Assembly: GCA_910587485.1 (NCBI GenBank)
Contig: CAJUKN010000007.1
Coordinates: 57,405-121,404 of the forward strand
Length of the DNA: 64,000 bases
Reading direction: 5' to 3'
Source of the DNA: an uncultured Lachnospira sp.
GTDB lineage: Bacteria; Bacillota; Clostridia; Lachnospirales; Lachnospiraceae
Position numbers and translations under genes: made by a program. The notes under the pieces are model-generated. The model ran no database searches. It worked only from the letters and a program-made list of their open reading frames with translations, and had not been told where the DNA came from. Positions 35,053-43,543 of the stretch are shown in pieces (the stretch's first letter is position 1; each line of letters starts with the position of its first letter).

Positions 35053-35079
35053 CCCCTTATGGAAGTATAGACCACCATA
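35053..35079 (-). other. Right attachment site of element A
   Basis: Arm CCCCTTATGGAAGTAT (35053-35068) followed by the core GACCACCATA (35070-35079). Confidence 0.85.
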
Positions 35080-35163
35080 TTGACTTATTATCATAGCTGC
35101 CAATGTTGGATTGGTCTGTTTGATATTGACAGGATATTCTAATCTTTTCTCATAATTCCACAT
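35071..35163 (-). pseudogene. cotJC: cotJC segment 1 of 3 (N-terminal 31 residues)
   Basis: Starts at ATG 35163 with GGAGGG upstream, inside the end of cotJB, and reads MWNYEKRLEYPVNIK then ISQYGG, the standard CotJC N terminus. After YGG the frame enters element A and reads an unrelated LYFHKGQKIF. Segment 2 resumes with PDGELG exactly where the family sequence continues. Confidence 0.9.
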
Positions 35164-35164
35164 A

Positions 35165-35560
35165 TTAACAGCCCTCCATTTCCCAAGGCATTGGTGTTGC
35201 AACCCAAGTCCAATAGTTATCACAATCAACACTGGTAAAGGTTAAAGGACCTATTTTATCTTCATAAATTTTTACAGCTTTCTTATATTTTTCCTTCATC
35301 TTATTATAATATTCAATGGCTTCTAAGTCATTAGGATGTGTGTCAAGGTAAAGCAAAATTTCTGTCATAACAAATCCTAATTCATAGACATTCATACAAA
35401 TTTCTTTTTTATTAAAACAAGATTTTTCAGGAATATTTGTATTATTACATGGCATATTCATATTGTAGGTATTTCTCATAGGCATTTGTCCGCGAGGACG
35501 CATGTTGCCTTGTATCATCATATTGTTGTTGCAGGAGTTATTCATATTGTTGTTATTCAT
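35165..35560 (-). CDS. cotJB: Spore coat protein CotJB
   Basis: 131 residues. An Asn/Met-rich N-terminal extension of about 55 residues precedes the CotJB domain: YELGFVMTEILLYLDTHPND, then EAIEYYNK and a Trp-rich end YWTWVATPMPWE. CotJB is a coat/inner coat component made in the mother cell together with CotJA and CotJC. ATG 35560 is 9 bp from AAAGGAGG; ATG 35566 would be only 3 bp from it. Ends 1 bp before cotJC. Confidence 0.88.
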   Translation of the reverse strand: MNNNNMNNSCNNNMMIQGNMRPRGQMPMRNTYNMNMPCNNTNIPEKSCFNKKEICMNVYELGFVMTEILLYLDTHPNDLEAIEYYNKMKEKYKKAVKIYEDKIGPLTFTSVDCDNYWTWVATPMPWEMEGC

Positions 35561-35715
35561 TGACATTTACCTCCTTTAAAAGGTTTATCAAGCACAGCAA
35601 ATAGTGTTCCTCGAGTAAATGCTTTACAAGGTTCATATAAATCCCCCCAGCGCTGCCACGGAACATATGCCATTGCAGGTGATTGGACTTGTGTTGTCCG
35701 ATTGTTACAATCCAT
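35557..35715 (-). CDS. cotJA: Spore coat protein CotJA
   Basis: 52 residues: an N-terminal MDCNNRTTQVQSPAMA stretch, then the CotJA signature VPWQRWGDLYEP and GTLFAVLDKPF, ending KGGKCQ. First gene of the cotJ operon; its stop overlaps the cotJB start region, which shares its AAAGGAGG site. The operon is transcribed in the mother cell in Bacillus; presence here shows the organism has a sporulation programme. Confidence 0.88.
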   Translation of the reverse strand: MDCNNRTTQVQSPAMAYVPWQRWGDLYEPCKAFTRGTLFAVLDKPFKGGKCQ

Positions 35716-35743
35716 AAGAACTTCCTTCTGCCTGATTAAAGGC

Positions 35744-35758
35744 TTGAGTTATACTCAA
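35744..35758. promoter_or_regulatory. Dyad upstream of cotJA
   Basis: TTGAGT-TAT-ACTCAA, 28 bp before the cotJA start, a possible operator. I could not settle a sigma-E or sigma-K promoter; CATAACCT-like sequence nearby is only weakly similar. Confidence 0.3.
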
Positions 35759-35820
35759 TTTAGGTTATGCACAAATTAATAGTTGTGTGAATAATTATTT
35801 GTTGTTAAAATAAAAACATT

Positions 35821-36717
35821 ATGAAAGTTATATTTGATGACAAAGATATTATAATAAAGCAATTAAATGATTTTGATTTAGGACAAACATTGGAGTGTGG
35901 TCAATGTTTTCATTTTACAAAAATAGGGCATAATGATTATGGTATGGTAGCTTATGGAAAATTTTTACATGCTATTCAGAAAGAAGATGTGTTGATATTA
36001 AAGGATACTTCAGCCGTTGATTATTATTCTTTATGGCGTTCTTATTTTGATTTGAACAGGGATTATAGTAAAATAAAACAATATTTATTAAAAAAAGATA
36101 AAAAATTAAAAGAAGCAATTGAGATGATGTGGGGTGTACATATTTTAAATCAGGAATTTTTTGAAACATTAATTTCATTTATTATATCGCAAAATAAACA
36201 GATTCCACATATCAAACAGATTGTAGCACAGATTTCAAAAAAATATGGCAAATTGGTTGGACAAATTGGAGACATTGAATTTTACTCTTTTCCTGAAGTT
36301 GACACCATGTATAGTTTGACAGAAGATGAGTTAAGAGCATGTAAGACAGGATTTCGCGCACCCTATATATGCGATGCGGTAAGATGTGTGAAAGAAGGCG
36401 TTATTTTATATGAAAATTTGTTAAACGCGGATATAAAACAATGTATCAATCAGCTTGTTCAGATAAAGGGGGTAGGAAATAAGGTTGCAAATTGTGTTAG
36501 TCTGTTTGGATTGCAACATAGGGAAGCATTTCCCGTTGATGTATGGATAAAAAGGATTGTTGAATATCTTTATTTTGATGGCAAGGAATGTTCAACAGAA
36601 AAAATTGAGCAATTTGGCTCTAAACGGTTTGGTATTTATGGAGGATATGCACAACAATATTTATTTTATTATGGAAAAACGGTTAAGATGGGGTTAAATA
36701 GTAAAAAATTACAGTAG
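35821..36717 (+). CDS. ogg: 8-oxoguanine DNA glycosylase / HhH-GPD lyase
   Basis: 298 residues. An N-terminal OGG domain with LGQTLECGQCFHF precedes the helix-hairpin-helix motif IKGVGNKVANC with catalytic Lys221 and Asp240 in FPVDVW. It excises oxidised guanine from DNA and nicks the abasic site. The start lacks a clear Shine-Dalgarno sequence. Divergent from cotJA. Confidence 0.9.
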   Translation: MKVIFDDKDIIIKQLNDFDLGQTLECGQCFHFTKIGHNDYGMVAYGKFLHAIQKEDVLILKDTSAVDYYSLWRSYFDLNRDYSKIKQYLLKKDKKLKEAIEMMWGVHILNQEFFETLISFIISQNKQIPHIKQIVAQISKKYGKLVGQIGDIEFYSFPEVDTMYSLTEDELRACKTGFRAPYICDAVRCVKEGVILYENLLNADIKQCINQLVQIKGVGNKVANCVSLFGLQHREAFPVDVWIKRIVEYLYFDGKECSTEKIEQFGSKRFGIYGGYAQQYLFYYGKTVKMGLNSKKLQ

Positions 36718-36742
36718 ATAGCGAAAGTTTGTGACATCCTCT

Positions 36743-36767
36743 CCCATTTTGGAAATGGGGTCTTTTT
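36743..36767 (+). terminator. Intrinsic terminator of ogg
   Basis: CCCATTT/AAATGGG stem followed by TCTTTTT. Confidence 0.7.
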
Positions 36768-36830
36768 GCTACGAAAGATAAAATAATTATAAATATATTG
36801 TAAACTTTCTAAATATAATTAAATTAGCTG

Positions 36831-36859
36831 TTGACATTTACCTGTGACAGTGCTATTTT
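36831..36859 (+). promoter_or_regulatory. groESL promoter
   Basis: TTGACA at 36831-36836, 17 bp spacer, TATTTT at 36854-36859, just ahead of the CIRCE operator. Confidence 0.75.
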
Positions 36860-36872
36860 AATCATATCGGTG

Positions 36873-36899
36873 TTAGCACTCAAATTAAAAGAGTGCTAA
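36873..36899 (+). promoter_or_regulatory. CIRCE operator (HrcA binding site)
   Basis: TTAGCACTC, nine bases, GAGTGCTAA: a perfect CIRCE element. HrcA bound here represses groESL until heat shock. Confidence 0.97.
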
Positions 36900-36952
36900 C
36901 AGATAGGAAAATGTGTTGTTTGATTAAAACAACAGAATGGAGGAATACATTT

Positions 36953-37237
36953 ATGAAATTAGTACCATTGGGAGACAGAGTTGTAATTAAAGCATTGGTT
37001 GCTGAAGAGACAACCAAGTCTGGTATTGTATTGCCGGGACAAGCTAAGGAAAAACCACAACAGGCAGAAGTTGTTGCTGTTGGACCGGGCGGAGTGATTG
37101 ACGGAAAAGAAGTTACTATGCAGGTAAAACCAGGAGATAAGATTATATATTCTAAATATTCTGGAACAGAAGTAGAACTTGAGGAAGAAAATTTGATTAT
37201 TGTAAAGCAATCAGATATTTTGGCAGTTATTGAGTAA
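36953..37237 (+). CDS. groES: Co-chaperonin GroES
   Basis: 94 residues, MKLVPLGDRVVIK start and the mobile-loop region SGIVLPGQAKEKP. It caps the GroEL ring. ATG 36953 follows GGAGGA; upstream in-frame codons fall in the CIRCE region. 48 bp before groEL. Confidence 0.97.
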   Translation: MKLVPLGDRVVIKALVAEETTKSGIVLPGQAKEKPQQAEVVAVGPGGVIDGKEVTMQVKPGDKIIYSKYSGTEVELEEENLIIVKQSDILAVIE

Positions 37238-37285
37238 ATGTTTCATAATAGGAAATTGTAATTTTAGAAAGGAATGAAAATCATT

Positions 37286-38908
37286 ATGGCAAAGGAAATT
37301 AAGTACGGAATTGATGCGAGAAAAGCGTTAGAGTCTGGAGTAAACCAATTAGCAGATACAGTGAGAGTTACATTAGGACCTAAGGGAAGAAATGTTGTTC
37401 TTGACAAATCATTTGGAACACCGCTTATCACAAACGATGGTGTAACCATTGCAAAGGAAATTGAACTGGAAGATAAATTTGAAAATATGGGCGCACAGCT
37501 TGTTAAGGAAGTTGCAACAAAGACCAATGATGTTGCAGGTGATGGTACAACAACAGCAACGGTTTTGGCACAGGCAATGATTAACGAGGGAATGAAAAAT
37601 ATTGCAGCAGGCGCAAATCCTATTATTCTTAGAAGAGGTATGAAAAAAGCAACCGATTGCGCAGTTGAGGCTATTGCTAAGATGAGCCAGAAAGTAAATG
37701 GCAAAGAGCAGATTTCTAAGGTTGCTGCTATATCAGCAGGTGATGAAGAAGTTGGCGCATTAGTAGCAGATGCTATGGAAAAAGTTTCTAATGATGGCGT
37801 TATCACAATTGAAGAGTCAAAGACCATGAAGACTGAGTTAGACCTTGTAGAAGGTATGCAGTTTGACAGAGGTTATATTTCAGCATATATGGCAACCGAT
37901 ATGGATAAGATGGAGGCTGTTCTTGACAATCCATATATTCTTATAACAGACAAGAAGATTGCTAATATTCAAGAGATTCTTCCATTGCTTGAGCAGATTG
38001 TTCAAAGCGGTGCAAAGCTTCTTATTATCGCAGAAGATGTTGAGGGTGAAGCTCTTACAACATTGATTGTCAACAAGCTTCGAGGAACATTTAATGTAGT
38101 TGCTGTCAAGGCACCAGGCTATGGTGACAGAAGAAAAGAGATGCTTAAGGATATCGCTATTCTTACAGGTGGTGAAGTGATTTCAGAAGAGCTTGGTCTT
38201 GACTTAAAGGATACAACAATGGATATGCTTGGAAGAGCAAAATCGGTTAAAGTTCAGAAGGAAAACACAGTAATTGTTGACGGCGAAGGTTCAAAGGAAG
38301 AGATTGAGGCAAGAATCGCTCAGATTAAGAATCAGCTTACAGAGACAACTTCTGATTTTGATAAAGAAAAATTGCAGGAAAGACTTGCAAAGCTTTCTGG
38401 CGGAGTAGCAGTTATTCGTGTTGGCGCTGCAACAGAGACAGAGATGAAGGAAAGCAAGTTAAGATTAGAGGATGCTCTTGCAGCTACAAAGGCAGCCGTT
38501 GAAGAGGGCGTTATCGCAGGCGGCGGTTCAGCATATATCCATGCTTCTAAAGATGTTGAAAAATTGATTGAAGAATTGCAGGGAGATGAAAAGACAGGTG
38601 CAAAGATTATCTTAAAGGCACTTGAGGCTCCATTGTTCCATATTGTATACAATGCAGGTCTTGAAGGCGCTGTTATTATTAATAAGGTAAAAGAATCTGA
38701 AGCAGGCACAGGTTTTGATGCATTAAAAGAAAATTATGTCAATATGATTGAAGCTGGTATTCTTGACCCTGCTAAGGTTACAAGAAGTGCGCTTCAAAAT
38801 GCAACAAGCGTTGCTTCTACACTTCTTACAACAGAATCAGTTGTTGGCACTATTAAGGAGGATATTCCACCTATGCCAGCAGGCGGCGGAATGGGCGGCA
38901 TGATGTAA
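37286..38908 (+). CDS. groEL: Chaperonin GroEL
   Basis: 540 residues. ATP-binding motifs VTLGPKGRNVVLD and AGDGTTTATVLA, and the terminal GGMGGMM tail. ATG 37286 gives the standard MAKEIKYG start; the in-frame ATG 37274 overlaps the ribosome binding region. Transcribed with groES under HrcA control. Confidence 0.97.
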   Translation: MAKEIKYGIDARKALESGVNQLADTVRVTLGPKGRNVVLDKSFGTPLITNDGVTIAKEIELEDKFENMGAQLVKEVATKTNDVAGDGTTTATVLAQAMINEGMKNIAAGANPIILRRGMKKATDCAVEAIAKMSQKVNGKEQISKVAAISAGDEEVGALVADAMEKVSNDGVITIEESKTMKTELDLVEGMQFDRGYISAYMATDMDKMEAVLDNPYILITDKKIANIQEILPLLEQIVQSGAKLLIIAEDVEGEALTTLIVNKLRGTFNVVAVKAPGYGDRRKEMLKDIAILTGGEVISEELGLDLKDTTMDMLGRAKSVKVQKENTVIVDGEGSKEEIEARIAQIKNQLTETTSDFDKEKLQERLAKLSGGVAVIRVGAATETEMKESKLRLEDALAATKAAVEEGVIAGGGSAYIHASKDVEKLIEELQGDEKTGAKIILKALEAPLFHIVYNAGLEGAVIINKVKESEAGTGFDALKENYVNMIEAGILDPAKVTRSALQNATSVASTLLTTESVVGTIKEDIPPMPAGGGMGGMM

Positions 38909-38958
38909 TTTATTAGGTGAAAATCTGATAGAAAAATGTAATGAATAATGAAAAAAAT

Positions 38959-39053
38959 GGAGTTGTCGTACTGAAAATGCAAAAAATATTATTTAATATT
39001 ACATTTTACAATATTTTGTGTTTGATTTTCTTTGTATGACAGCTCCATTTTTG
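38959..39053 (+). terminator. Long hairpin after groEL
   Basis: GGAGTTGTCGTAC (38959-38971) pairs imperfectly with GTATGACAGCTCC (39034-39046), followed by ATTTTTG. Confidence 0.55.
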
Positions 39054-39119
39054 TTGTGATATATGCTTTTAAAAACAGTATAAAAGACCTCAAAGTATCT
39101 ATTGGTATATGTATCTATT

Positions 39120-40820
39120 TTAGGCTTTTACATTAAATTTTGATACCAAGTCAGCCATACAAGTTGCCTCTGCTGTTAATTCTTGACTAGTTGCGGAAGT
39201 TTCTTGTGCTGTGGCGGCATTAGACTGTACAATTTCAGAGATTCTATTGATGCCCTCCGTTGCTTGATTCATAGCAACAGATTGGTCAGCAGAAATATCG
39301 CTTAAATCTTTAGAAGTTGAAGCAATATTTTCTACACCATCAACGACATCTTTTAGTGATTCAGAAGTATGCTGTGTAATGGTATTGCCATCAGCTACTT
39401 CATGGAGTACATTTTCAAGTAATGACCTAGAATCGACAGCAGATTTTGCACTTTGTTCTGCCAGTGTACGAATTTGGTCAGCTACGACAGCAAATCCTTT
39501 TCCGGCTTCACCAGCTCTTGCAGCTTCAATAGAAGCGTTTAGGGAGAGCAGATTTGTCTGGCTTGCAATATCTTCAATATCAGAAATAATATGTGCAATC
39601 TGTTGTGTTGATACACTAATACGTGACATTGATTCCATTAAGGTTGCCATATCACTGCTGCTTGTCTCCGCCAGTTCTGAATATTTTTTAGCATTTAGAT
39701 AGGCTTCTTTAAGTTGTGAAGCAGTAGATTGGATGCCGTCTGAAATAGTTGTAATCGTTGCTTGCATTTCTTCAACAGAAGCTGCTTGGTCTGTGGAACC
39801 TTCAGCTAATACTTGAGCTGCTTCAGATAAGTTGTCAGAACCCATAGATACTTGAGCAGCAACTTGGTGAATATTGGTGAGCATATCGGTCATTTGTTCA
39901 ATCAAAGCCTTTATAGAAGCAAGCATATGCTCAAACTTTCCTACATATAGTTCTTCATGTTGAATGTGAACAACAAAGTTTCCTTGTGCCATTTCATTTA
40001 ACACAAGGTTCGTGTCATTAATGATATTTTGTAAGCGTCCTGCCATATTAAGGACTTCATTTATCATATCAGCAATTTCATCTTTGCTGTCTACAGTGGG
40101 GAATGGTGAATCAAAATCGCCTTGTGCAAATGTTTTAAAACGCTCGCCTAGAGCCTTTAAAGGCTTTTCAATACCTCTTGCAATCTTTTTGGCAATTCGC
40201 GCCGATATAATAATAGCTGTGATAATAGCAATTATTATAAGAGCGATTAGGACAAATGCCAATATAGATAACATATCGTCAGCAGAATCCCCTTTTTCTA
40301 TATTAACATCCATTAAGCTAATCATTGCCTCATCTAGTGCGTTATATAAAGGTTCCACTTCATTTATCATTTTTTGCTGTGCCTGAAGGATGGAAGTAGC
40401 ATTGGCAGTAGTTCCCATTGTTATTACAGTTGCATCAATTTCTTTGTATGCTTTCCATGTAGTATCAATTTTGTCCATACAAGCAAGCCCTTCTTCTGTT
40501 ATCATAGTAGGACGAATTTTTTGCAGATAGTTTTCAAATTCATTGACAGCACTGTCATGTTTGACAAGAATTTTATCAATCAATTCTTGACTGTCATATC
40601 CAATAACTGCACGCGTTGCACTTCGTACTTCGGCGCTTGCATTCATTAACCGTCCAATATCTCCTTGTGGAAAAGCGTAATTTTCTAGTACTTTTTGGTA
40701 TTGATTTACCATGAAAAACAAAGCAATACCAACAATCGCGCAGACAGAACTAAAGATTACTACAATAATTGTAAAAGCAGTAATTAGACGTTTCCTAATG
40801 CGCATTTCATTAAATTTCAT
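39120..40820 (-). CDS. Transmembrane methyl-accepting chemotaxis protein
   Basis: 566 residues. First membrane segment about 12-38, external four-helix-bundle sensor, second membrane segment about 190-212, HAMP linker, and a signalling domain with SQTNLLSLNASIEAARAGE and GKGFAVVADQIRTL. Ligand unknown. ATG 40820 follows GGAGG; the in-frame start 28 codons upstream lies in the structured leader. Confidence 0.92.
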   Translation of the reverse strand: MKFNEMRIRKRLITAFTIIVVIFSSVCAIVGIALFFMVNQYQKVLENYAFPQGDIGRLMNASAEVRSATRAVIGYDSQELIDKILVKHDSAVNEFENYLQKIRPTMITEEGLACMDKIDTTWKAYKEIDATVITMGTTANATSILQAQQKMINEVEPLYNALDEAMISLMDVNIEKGDSADDMLSILAFVLIALIIIAIITAIIISARIAKKIARGIEKPLKALGERFKTFAQGDFDSPFPTVDSKDEIADMINEVLNMAGRLQNIINDTNLVLNEMAQGNFVVHIQHEELYVGKFEHMLASIKALIEQMTDMLTNIHQVAAQVSMGSDNLSEAAQVLAEGSTDQAASVEEMQATITTISDGIQSTASQLKEAYLNAKKYSELAETSSSDMATLMESMSRISVSTQQIAHIISDIEDIASQTNLLSLNASIEAARAGEAGKGFAVVADQIRTLAEQSAKSAVDSRSLLENVLHEVADGNTITQHTSESLKDVVDGVENIASTSKDLSDISADQSVAMNQATEGINRISEIVQSNAATAQETSATSQELTAEATCMADLVSKFNVKA

Positions 40821-40824
40821 TTTT

Positions 40825-40925
40825 AACCTCCATGCTGCGACTATTTTTTTAAAAGAACGGATGATACAAGTTTTGGTAAAAGCGCGCAGCAATTTTTTAC
40901 ACAATAACTTGTAGATTAAAAAGTT
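40825..40925 (-). promoter_or_regulatory. Structured 5' leader of the chemoreceptor gene (leader family, member 3)
   Basis: Read on the minus strand, GCTGCG (40890-40885) is complementary to CGCAGC (40839-40834) directly before ATGGAGG. An upstream TTTAATC-containing A/T dyad also recalls the map leader. Similarity to members 1 and 2 is looser. Confidence 0.4.
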
Positions 40926-40995
40926 TAATTTTTAATCGTTGACTATGTTTTCATAGCCTTCTTAATACTGTATTCATTGTTTATAAAAAAGATAA

Positions 40996-41086
40996 AAGTG
41001 TCATAAAATAAAAAATATACAAGATATTGATATTATAACTTAACTTACATCAATATCTTGTATAGGAATTTTATTTTGTGACACTT
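40996..41086. repeat. Long palindromic element
   Basis: About 36-bp imperfect inverted repeat (40996-41031 with 41049-41086) with an inner perfect stem ATACAAGATATTGAT and outer AAGTGTCA/TGACACTT. It may be a bidirectional terminator between the chemoreceptor leader and the DUF4349 gene or a small MITE-like repeat. Confidence 0.6.
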
Positions 41087-41214
41087 ACGTTTATGATATA
41101 TGTTAAAAGCTATCCATGATTTATGAGCAATGCTTCAAGTATTAATTATATGATACTACTTTTTAAAAATCTTTCAACCCTTTTTAACTGTAAAATAAGT
41201 TTTTATAAAATCTT

Positions 41215-42297
41215 TTAATTTGGTTGATTGTTGTCTTGATTTTGCTGATTTGAATGCTCAGGTGCAGTGGAATTTATGTTGTTATTATGGTTGTGAATAT
41301 TATTGTTCATATTGTCATTTGTATGGTTGTTTATATTATTACCCATATTAGGATTTGGATGTCCTTGTGGTCTTCTCGTATAGTTTTGTGGATTTTTCTT
41401 CTTTTTATTTTTTGTTATTTTAAATATAATGAATATAATAATGGCAATGATTGCAATGTAAGGAAGAAAGAATATAAATATAAATAGTATGGTTTGGCAT
41501 ATATATAAGAAATATTCCCAACTTCTCTTTACCGTTTCTTGCAATTTTTGCAGGAAAGTCTTTTCAGAATAAGGTGTAGTGTATTCTGTAACTTCATTTA
41601 ATTCAATATTGACATAAGAATAAGCAACATCATTATTCATCTTATTCATATTTGTTTTTAGTTTTTTAATTTCAATTTCAATATTGGTTAATTCTTTTTC
41701 AATGCTAATAGCATATTCCTCATCGGTTATTGTACTAAGCATTTTTATATAGCGGTCGCGTTTTGCCTCATAAATTTCAAGAGTGGTTTTTGCATCGCTG
41801 TATTCTTGACTAATATTTTCAGCTTTTGCAACCTTAGAACGAAGCGTGCCTATAGAATCTAAACCAGATACAAAGCTATCATATTTACTGCTAGGGATTC
41901 GTACCGTTGCAGAGTATGTGTGCATTAACGTTTTGTCATTGTTGAGGTAATGGCTTTTTGAGCCATTATCTGTATAGTTTTCCGATTCAACAAAGCCATT
42001 ATATTCTTTTAAGGTACTTTTAAATTCGGATACAGCTTTTTGAAAGTCCATCACATCAATTTCCATATTACAAGAATACACAAGCATTTCTTCTGATAAG
42101 GTTAAGTCTTCCGAATTATTATTAGAAGTGTTGTTATCTTGTTCTACTTCAGATTTTGAAATGCTGTCTTTTGAACTAGATGATTCGCTAGAAGCACCAG
42201 CATTATTCAAATTATTTTTACTAGAAGAAGATCCTCCACAAGATACAAGGCATAATAAAAATAAGATGATTACACATGCTGTTATTTTTCTTTTCAT
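41215..42297 (-). CDS. DUF4349 lipoprotein
   Basis: 360 residues. Lipobox LVSCGG at the end of the signal peptide; Ser-rich linker; DUF4349 domain (about 70-235) with a central coiled coil (AKTTLEIYEAKRDRY); one membrane segment (about 262-292); then an Asn/Pro-rich cytoplasmic tail rich in NNI and NHN repeats. Function of DUF4349 is unknown. A GGAGG-type site precedes the start. Confidence 0.85.
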   Translation of the reverse strand: MKRKITACVIILFLLCLVSCGGSSSSKNNLNNAGASSESSSSKDSISKSEVEQDNNTSNNNSEDLTLSEEMLVYSCNMEIDVMDFQKAVSEFKSTLKEYNGFVESENYTDNGSKSHYLNNDKTLMHTYSATVRIPSSKYDSFVSGLDSIGTLRSKVAKAENISQEYSDAKTTLEIYEAKRDRYIKMLSTITDEEYAISIEKELTNIEIEIKKLKTNMNKMNNDVAYSYVNIELNEVTEYTTPYSEKTFLQKLQETVKRSWEYFLYICQTILFIFIFFLPYIAIIAIIIFIIFKITKNKKKKNPQNYTRRPQGHPNPNMGNNINNHTNDNMNNNIHNHNNNINSTAPEHSNQQNQDNNQPN

Positions 42298-42444
42298 AAT
42301 AATCCTCCATTTCTACACTACTTTTTATTAAATTTTTTGAAACAAGTTTATGTCAAGCAACACATAGACATAAACATTTGAGTCTATAGATGATAAGAGA
42401 TATCAGTATTGCTTTAATATACTTATAAATGGAAATGGTCTGCT

Positions 42445-42792
42445 TCAATATTCACCATTATATTCGTCATAATCATCCACTGAGAAAAAATTAATATGGT
42501 ATGGCATATAAACATTCTTTATTTTAGGAAAACAATCTTCTAAAAATTGTATAATATCCTCTGTCATTTCTTTACAAAAATATTCTTTACTTAAACTGCC
42601 GCTTAAAACGGCATCATTACCTATATATTGAAGTAGTAAGTATCCATATGAAGGTTCAACAATTACTAAATTACTTAATAAATCAGAATACAGTTCATTT
42701 TTGGCAGCATAAAAACGAACCATATCTGCATGGTCACTATGGAAATATTCTACATTATAAGAACAACCATGACTGTGAAATATTTGTCGCAT
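42445..42792 (-). CDS. Small acidic protein of unknown function
   Basis: 115 residues from ATG 42792, rich in Tyr and acidic residues, ending DDYDEYNGEY. No membrane segment or recognised motif. A TTG start 7 codons earlier would be possible but is less well placed relative to the GAGAG site. Confidence 0.5.
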   Translation of the reverse strand: MRQIFHSHGCSYNVEYFHSDHADMVRFYAAKNELYSDLLSNLVIVEPSYGYLLLQYIGNDAVLSGSLSKEYFCKEMTEDIIQFLEDCFPKIKNVYMPYHINFFSVDDYDEYNGEY

Positions 42793-42892
42793 TTGTATCA
42801 CTCTCAATTCCAATTTATATATTTATTATAGTATATCAACAATATTGTTGCAATGTATAATTTATTTTGTTTAAATAAATAAGTAAAAAATC

Positions 42893-42921
42893 TTGACGAA
42901 AATTATAATATGACAGATAAT
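42893..42921 (+). promoter_or_regulatory. Putative promoter
   Basis: TTGACG at 42893-42898, 17 bp, GATAAT at 42916-42921, 40 bp before ATG 42961. Confidence 0.5.
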
Positions 42922-42960
42922 TACGATAAGTAATAAAATTGCATAAGAATGGGGGTTTTT

Positions 42961-43479
42961 ATGGAAATATCCGAAATTTCAGTTGAACAGATTATTAAAC
43001 AAAAAGCGTCAAATAATTCTATTATCTTTAAAGTGGTGATGATAATTGCCTGTATATTGGCTGCCACGACCATTCCATCAACACAATCCTTTGGATTTTT
43101 GGTGCTTTGTCTGCTTGTTGTATTTACAGTTATGTTATTTAGATATTATAAGATAGAAATTGAGTATGCGATTGTTGACAATGAATTAATAATTGATAAG
43201 ATAACAGCCAGAAATTCCAGAAGAAGATGTGGCAGATATAGTCTGGAAAAAGCCGAACTAGTTGCAAAAAAAGATTCACAAGCAGCACTTAGAATGGCGC
43301 ATAAAGATTTGAGAACATATGATTATACATCACGTGAAAATGAAGAAAACATTGTTATTATATACACTTATAATGATAATAATGAAATGGAACGAATATT
43401 GCTAGAACCGAATGAAAGAATAATAGAGCGCATAAAAGAAATTGTGTCAAAACAATGTTATAAACTTGATGAAAATTGA
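42961..43479 (+). CDS. Two-helix membrane protein with cytoplasmic domain
   Basis: 172 residues. Two adjacent hydrophobic segments (about 23-42 and 45-62), then a domain IEIEYAIVDNELIIDKITARN resembling bacterial PH-like/DUF membrane proteins. ATG 42961 follows GGGGGT; the in-frame ATG 42949 overlaps it. The next gene's promoter overlaps its stop. Function unknown. Confidence 0.6.
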   Translation: MEISEISVEQIIKQKASNNSIIFKVVMIIACILAATTIPSTQSFGFLVLCLLVVFTVMLFRYYKIEIEYAIVDNELIIDKITARNSRRRCGRYSLEKAELVAKKDSQAALRMAHKDLRTYDYTSRENEENIVIIYTYNDNNEMERILLEPNERIIERIKEIVSKQCYKLDEN

Positions 43480-43508
43480 TTGACTTTTATAATCCAATTT
43501 GCTATGAT
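43480..43508 (+). promoter_or_regulatory. guaB promoter
   Basis: TTGACT at 43480-43485, 17 bp, TATGAT at 43503-43508, 36 bp before guaB; no riboswitch fits in the short leader. Confidence 0.65.
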
Positions 43509-43543
43509 TAGCAACAATATTATCATAGAAAGGATTAGATATA

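Larger units (their letters stand above)
31823..35069. mobile_element. Element A: 3.25-kb serine-recombinase element inside cotJC
   Basis: Bounded by the 10-bp direct repeat GACCACCATA (31823-31832 and 35070-35079). Repeat-to-repeat length is 3247 bp. Inside each repeat are inverted 16-bp arms matching CCCCTTA-nn-GAAGTAT, so the closed circle would carry a 40-bp dyad with an 8-bp centre, an attP form. Contents: a serine recombinase ending 11 bp from the left arm, a small protein, a holin and an N-acetylmuramoyl-L-alanine amidase. Confidence 0.88.

Noticed and set aside
21774..35079. A complete prophage or conjugative element
   Set aside because: No capsid, terminase, portal, tail, relaxase or replication gene is present. 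Only recombinases and a lysis cassette are seen.
34978..35232. A separate 84-residue minus-strand gene
   Set aside because: It contains the cotJC start, then runs into element A; the real start is ATG 35163 behind GGAGGG.
37264..37827. Long minus-strand frame opposite groEL
   Set aside because: It lies wholly inside groEL and has no family resemblance; a codon-bias shadow.
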